A stretch of 64,000 nucleotides of DNA from Rhodococcus sovatensis (GTDB lineage: Bacteria; Actinomycetota; Actinomycetes; Mycobacteriales; Mycobacteriaceae): assembly GCF_037327425.1 (NCBI RefSeq), contig NZ_CP147846.1, positions 5,456,001-5,520,000 of the forward strand, written 5' to 3'. Of the stretch, positions 61,036 through 64,000 are shown one piece after another (within the stretch, counting starts at the first letter, position 1; every line of letters starts with the position of its first letter). Both the position numbers and the translations under genes were made by a program. The notes under the pieces are model-generated. The model was not told the DNA's origin. It ran no database searches and saw nothing but the letters and a program-made list of their open reading frames with translations.

Positions 61036-61532
61036 TGATTCTCCATGTGTTGAGGCTGAGTGTCGTCAGCTGGGGGAAACGATCGAGTGGCAACTACCCC
61101 GCCTGATACGCCTTCAACCAACGACTGCGTCACAGTATTTCCGCTGCTGAAGACGGTTGAAGGTGAACTTTGCACGTCCCCGGCGACCATGATGCCGTTC
61201 GACGCCTGGGCCACGAACATGGGAATCGTCGGGGTCGGCGCCTGACCAATGTCGATCTTGTTGACGACGGTCCCGGGTACCCCGCCCTAGTGTCCTCGAG
61301 CTTGTCGAATTCGACAGTCGCGAAGCGCTTTTGATCGAAGTACGCGAGCAGAACCAAGTCGCTGTGCTCGACGCCGTCGGCGATGCATTGGCGGAAGCGC
61401 TACAGCCGCCTCCGAGTGACTATTTGTTGGCGGCCTGGGCGTGCGTGCAGGATGTTGTGATTCCGTACTGACAGGTTGGATTATGTCGTCTAACTTGAAT
61501 GCAGGCGGGGGCGATGCTGTGAGAGGGGTTCG
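61036..61532. other. Degenerate stretch with gene fragments
   Basis: There is no intact gene. The minus strand holds a lipase fragment (separate entry). On the plus strand 61265-61470 reads without interruption as VLELVEFDSREALLIEVREQ and onward to DYLLAAWACVQDVVIPY-stop, with gene-like codon use but no start codon. It may be the tail of another decayed gene. Confidence 0.4.
61130..61300 (-). pseudogene. Fragment of a secretory lipase gene
   Basis: One minus-strand frame reads NKIDIGQAPTPTIPMFVAQA followed by SNGIMVAGDVQ. This resembles the C-terminal region of actinobacterial secretory (LIP-family) lipases, where P-x-x-P-(L/M)-F-x-x-Q and V-M-x-A-G-D-V precede the catalytic His. The 20 or more residues normally between these two parts are missing, the upstream frame is closed by a stop, and the catalytic Ser is absent. 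It is a small relic. Confidence 0.4.
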
Positions 61533-61667
61533 ATGGAGGTCTATCAGGACAGCCTGCGTGTGTCGCTGGAGAATATCGTCCACCCTGATCCTGCTTGTCG
61601 TGCACGCATGATCGAGTTCACCCGTTGCGTGCGTGCGATGGACGCCACAGTAACGGCGAGGGCGTGA
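61533..61667 (+). CDS. Possible 44-residue protein coupled to the following membrane gene
   Basis: ATG 61533 has AGAGGGG four bases upstream. The product starts MEVYQDSLRVSLENIVHPDP and ends DATVTARA. Its stop overlaps the GTG of the next gene as GTGA, the coupling style used elsewhere in the window. It is charged and has two Cys. No family is recognised. It could instead be the tail of the degenerate region. Confidence 0.4.
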   Translation: MEVYQDSLRVSLENIVHPDPACRARMIEFTRCVRAMDATVTARA

Positions 61668-62062
61668 AGAAACTCGCCACCGCTGCGGTACTTCTGCTGC
61701 TGGGCGCCGCAGGGCTGTTCAACGGAATCGCGCTGGTCTCCGACCCTCAAGGCGGCACGCTGGGGCTTCGCGTCGACATGCTCCCGGACTGGCATACCTG
61801 GGACTACCGTTATGCAGGCGCATTCGTATTGCTCGCGCTGGGAATTGCGCCGCTCGTGTGTGCTGCGGCAGTGATCGTGGACGTCGCCGGTTCTCGAGTG
61901 TTCGCCGGAGTGGTCGGCACGGTGGCCATCGGATGGGCGGTGTGGCAGTGGGTGGTCCTGGAGGTCTGGGCACCGCGCGCATTCCTGGGGTTGGTCGTGA
62001 TCGGTGCCGTACTCGTGCTGGGTGCACTTGATTCGGTCCGGCATCGCTCCGAGAATCGGTGA
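61664..62062 (+). CDS. Small integral membrane protein (four helices)
   Basis: This 132-residue protein begins at GTG 61664 (VKKLATAAVLLLLGAAGLFN). It has four hydrophobic segments separated by short loops; the first loop is DPQGGTLGLRVDMLPDWHTW, and the last helix is LGLVVIGAVLVLGAL followed by a basic tail. No known domain is recognised. The start overlaps the preceding 44-residue frame. The function is unknown. Confidence 0.65.
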   Translation: MKKLATAAVLLLLGAAGLFNGIALVSDPQGGTLGLRVDMLPDWHTWDYRYAGAFVLLALGIAPLVCAAAVIVDVAGSRVFAGVVGTVAIGWAVWQWVVLEVWAPRAFLGLVVIGAVLVLGALDSVRHRSENR

Positions 62063-62084
62063 GGGCGTGACTTTTTTCACGCAC

Positions 62085-62303
62085 TCACCGGACAGGTTGT
62101 TTCTTGTCTTTTCCTGCGGCCTTGTCGGCGCGACGCTGGGCGAACGTGCCGCCCTTCTTCAGAGCCTTGGAGACGAAGTTCGGCTTGCCTGAACGCTTTT
62201 CGATCGCAAGACCGCTCAGAACGAGCAACCGCGCCAGAATCGGCAGCGCAATCGCTACGAACAGATATCGGTAGAGGTACTTGCGCGCTAGCAATGGAAG
62301 CAT
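62085..62303 (-). CDS. Small membrane protein with basic C-terminus
   Basis: This 72-residue protein has one hydrophobic helix pair (YLFVAIALPILARLLVLSGL) and a Lys/Arg-rich tail (FAQRRADKAAGKDKKQPVR). ATG 62303 is 18 bases after the stop of the LapA-domain gene on the same strand, so the two may be cotranscribed. No family is known to me. The tail could touch membrane phospholipid heads or RNA. Confidence 0.55.
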   Translation of the reverse strand: MLPLLARKYLYRYLFVAIALPILARLLVLSGLAIEKRSGKPNFVSKALKKGGTFAQRRADKAAGKDKKQPVR

Positions 62304-62321
62304 GGTGCAGTCCTATCCGAG

Positions 62322-62582
62322 TCAGCGCACCGCGCGGCGGACGCGCAGTGCAGCAGTAACGGCCAGGGTGATGATCGATCCGACCGCTGCCGCGCCCAAC
62401 AGCCACACGCCCTGCGCCAGATCGAAGTTCCACCCGATGAAGTTGATGCGTGTGTGCACGGTGTTCTGGAGTGCGAAGATCACCAGGGCGACGATCAGCA
62501 CGAGCGCGATCACCAGCGAGAACTTGGTGAAGCCGCCGCTGCGTCGACGTGCGGGGGTGGTTGCGGAATCGGTGGAGGTCAT
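62322..62582 (-). CDS. LapA-domain (DUF1049) membrane protein
   Basis: This 86-residue protein (MTSTDSATTPARRRSGGFTK) has two helices, SLVIALVLIVALVIFALQNT and LLGAAAVGSIITLAVTAAL. The block FALQNTVHTRINFIGWNFDL between them is the diagnostic N-x-x-x-V-x-(V/I)-x-F-x-x-W of LapA/DUF1049. In Gram-negatives LapA assists LPS assembly; in actinobacteria its role is unknown. ATG 62582 has AGGA upstream. It precedes the small membrane protein at 62085. Confidence 0.75.
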   Translation of the reverse strand: MTSTDSATTPARRRSGGFTKFSLVIALVLIVALVIFALQNTVHTRINFIGWNFDLAQGVWLLGAAAVGSIITLAVTAALRVRRAVR

Positions 62583-62695
62583 CAGGAGTTCCTGTCTGCA
62601 TGTGATTGGAAGTTGCAGATACTTAGTCGGTTGGGGACCGCGAAAGCAAACGCCGACGGTAGTGTGATGTGTGTCACACTTCTTTCCGGACCGAA

Positions 62696-62740
62696 CGACT
62701 ATCTGGGTCACTCTGAGTGACTCGAGTAGTCATTCGGTCA
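62696..62740 (-). terminator. Stem-loop after the GNAT gene
   Basis: Read on the minus strand, the end of the acetyltransferase gene (GTGACCGAATGACTA) can pair with TAGTCGTTCGGTC downstream, enclosing a second small palindrome (GTCACTCAGAGTGAC). The stem includes the stop codon and shares GTGACCGAATG with the rmlC terminator. Confidence 0.4.
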
Positions 62741-63278
62741 CTTCGGCACGCAAAATTGCATACAAAAATGTGTCCGACCAGGCATCCTTGTTCCACCAAT
62801 CCTGGATGAAGTGCCCTTCCCGACGCATGCCCACGCGTTCGGCGAGCCGTGCGGACGCGGCATTTTCGGCGTCCATCTGAGCGATCGCGCGGTGCACCCG
62901 ATCCAGGGAGAACACTGTTTCGATCAGCGCGGTGACGGCCTCGGTTGCGTAACCGCGGCCTGCGTAGGCGGGCGAGAACGTCCAGCCCAGTTCGACGGTG
63001 TGGTCGGTGTCGTTCACGAAATGAGCGCTGACGTTTCCGATGATCCGGCCGTCGAGAGTGGCCACGACATTGAGGTCGCCTGTGTCGAGATCCGTACGTG
63101 CACTGCGAATCTCCACGTTCTCGCGCGCGTCGGACTCGGTCCACGGACCGTGCAGTAGATAGCGGCAGACTTCCTCGTCGCCGTAGTACTCGAGCAGTTG
63201 TGCCTCGTCGCCGATCCGGTAGTGGCGGAGGCGGAGTCGAGGTGTTGCGATCGAGAAGTCAGTCGACGGAGTATCCAC
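62730..63278 (-). CDS. GNAT N-acetyltransferase, RimJ/RimL-like
   Basis: This 182-residue acetyl-CoA dependent acetyltransferase is probably specific for a protein N-terminus or small amine. It has TPRLRLRHYRIGDEAQLLEY at the N-terminus. The core strand VELGWTFSPAYAGRGYATEA bears the acetyl-CoA loop (A-G-R-G-Y-A-T-E-A). HRAIAQMDAENAASARLAER is the conserved N-x-x-S helix, followed by RVGMRREGHFIQDWW. There are no linked genes that define the substrate. Confidence 0.87.
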   Translation of the reverse strand: MDTPSTDFSIATPRLRLRHYRIGDEAQLLEYYGDEEVCRYLLHGPWTESDARENVEIRSARTDLDTGDLNVVATLDGRIIGNVSAHFVNDTDHTVELGWTFSPAYAGRGYATEAVTALIETVFSLDRVHRAIAQMDAENAASARLAERVGMRREGHFIQDWWNKDAWSDTFLYAILRAEVTE

Positions 63279-63304
63279 GCGGACACTCTATCGACGTCGC
63301 AGGT

Positions 63305-63439
63305 TCAGTCGGAACTGCTGCCGGGGGGACGGGTCTCGAGGAACATTTGAAGGAACGATGACGCCTGAGGTTTGGGCTCGGACGTGCTCCGGGGCGTGTC
63401 CGTCGGGTGCTCTGATTCGGGGTGATCCGACCTGGTCAT
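63305..63439 (-). CDS. Possible 44-residue protein coupled to the STAS gene
   Basis: The ATG at 63439 overlaps the stop of the STAS-domain gene as ATGA. The product begins MTRSDHPESEHPTDTPRSTS and ends SFLQMFLETRPPGSSSD. The first 28 residues look disordered and the end has a short amphipathic helix. The tight coupling favours expression, but no family is known and coding potential is uncertain. Confidence 0.4.
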   Translation of the reverse strand: MTRSDHPESEHPTDTPRSTSEPKPQASSFLQMFLETRPPGSSSD

Positions 63440-63819
63440 CGCGAAGTCCACTCTCTCGACCGGTTGTCGACAATCAGCACGCCCGCACCGAGCACGTCGA
63501 GGATCATCCGAACCGGACGCGTCGGCGCGAAGATCCGAACACGCGAATCCGTCGCCGATGCTGCGTCGATCACGGCATTCGCGGCACCGGAGTACATGAA
63601 CGAGACCGCGGACAGATCGACCAGCACGTCGGCGCCACTGCCGAGGAGCTCGTCGAGTTTTCCTGTCAGCTCTGCTCGAGCGGTCATATCCAGGTCGCCC
63701 GACACTCGTAGAACCGCGTACAAGGTCGAGTACGACTCGATCTCGACTGAATGCCGAGGAGCTTCGCCGACGGACTGTGCGGTGGCGTCGACGGATAAGG
63801 GGTTGGCTGCAGTGATCAT
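63436..63819 (-). CDS. STAS-domain protein (anti-sigma-factor antagonist-like)
   Basis: This 127-residue protein has a single STAS domain. LYAVLRVSGDLDMTARAELT is the opening strand and helix, and DVLVDLSAVSFMYSGAANAV corresponds to the D-(L/V)-S-x-(V/L)-x-x-(I/M)-(D/Y)-S-(S/G) phosphorylation loop. The Ser after Tyr (FMYSG) is the candidate phosphosite. It would bind an anti-sigma kinase to free a sigma factor. No kinase is adjacent in the window. A 44-residue frame follows with an ATGA overlap. Confidence 0.82.
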   Translation of the reverse strand: MITAANPLSVDATAQSVGEAPRHSVEIESYSTLYAVLRVSGDLDMTARAELTGKLDELLGSGADVLVDLSAVSFMYSGAANAVIDAASATDSRVRIFAPTRPVRMILDVLGAGVLIVDNRSREWTSR

Positions 63820-63952
63820 CTCTTCTGCCCTTCGCGTCGTATTTCGTGCCTGCTGAAACTCTGACAGGCGAAGATCTCGTGTCCGTTTCGGGTTTCATCA
63901 CGGTAGGGCATCTACCGAATAACGGATCGGTAACGACGGTCTGCGGGCGCTG

Positions 63953-64000
63953 TCAGCGTAAGCCGGCGGCGAGGACGACCTGCTCGGCCATCGACCGAGC
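63953..64000 (-). CDS. C-terminal end of a minus-strand gene (truncated by window)
   Basis: One minus-strand frame is open from the window edge to a TGA at 63953 and reads ARSMAEQVVLAAGLR. The residue pattern is helix-like, and this spot is upstream of the STAS gene on the same strand. Too little is present for identification. Confidence 0.35.
   Translation of the reverse strand, partial: ARSMAEQVVLAAGLR

Noticed and set aside
1..64000. CRISPR arrays, rRNA, tRNA genes and prophage genes
   Set aside because: I looked for regular spaced repeats, clover-leaf-like segments and phage structural genes and saw none; a covariance-model scan would be needed to exclude small RNAs.

Overview
The window looks like a chromosome segment of a Rhodococcus-like actinobacterium (Nocardiaceae). 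The support is high G+C coding DNA with frequent GTG starts and GTGA/ATGA overlaps, a DUF222/HNH (13E12-type) nuclease, DUF1023 hydrolases next to an EspC-like gene and a YbaB-like gene, a DUF4012 protein, and actinobacterial-type arsenate reductases. The genus is an inference; no rRNA or tRNA gene was seen.

1-9.7 kb: a polysaccharide cluster of visibly lower G+C than the rest. It encodes three glycosyltransferases (the first cut by the window edge), two hexapeptide acyltransferases, a Wzy-like polymerase, a pyruvyl transferase, a Wzx-like flippase and a divergent FrhB-type flavin/Fe-S protein. 9.8-11.3 kb: rmlA and rmlC, back in high G+C, supply steps of dTDP-rhamnose synthesis. 11.5-13.4 kb: a DUF4012 membrane protein.

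13.7-29.1 kb: accessory region. Two related cassettes each encode a DUF1023 alpha/beta hydrolase and a small conserved partner. The partner is a lipoprotein in cassette 1 and lacks a signal peptide in cassette 2. Cassette 2 also has an EspC-like type VII secretion protein and a YbaB-like protein; cassette 1 has a 21-codon leader frame in the EspC position. Between them a third hydrolase-like membrane gene is split by a complete IS1380-type insertion (1681 bp, CTAA target duplication). Removing it restores a 908-aa frame. An APC permease, a lipoprotein, an amidase and an HNH protein fill the rest.

29.5-40.2 kb: a second surface-polysaccharide region. It has a minimal sugar transferase lacking the usual Asp-Glu pair, a Wzc-like tyrosine kinase, a secreted GH5-like hydrolase, and a four-gene operon resembling a cellulose-synthase system (BcsB-like protein, nine-TM protein, BcsA-like GT2 without PilZ, GT-C transferase).

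40.2-50.1 kb: amino-acid catabolism (valine/leucine-type dehydrogenase, a fused indolepyruvate ferredoxin oxidoreductase, a divergent Lrp regulator), followed by three hypothetical proteins, two of them membrane-anchored.

50.1-58.1 kb: an arsenic island. One arm has an ArsR-ArsN fusion regulator divergent from a flavoprotein and an MFS exporter, over an operator/promoter in which the two promoters appear to share one -35 box. The other arm is arsR-acr3-arsC-arsC-arsC-arsO, with a leaderless-looking arsR promoter and a long palindrome before arsO.

58.1-64 kb: an MFS drug exporter with a divergent TetR repressor and palindromic operator, a perfect intergenic 23-bp inverted repeat, a transglutaminase-like protein, a decayed lipase fragment, small membrane proteins including a LapA-domain protein, a RimJ/L-type acetyltransferase and a STAS-domain protein with a coupled 44-aa frame.
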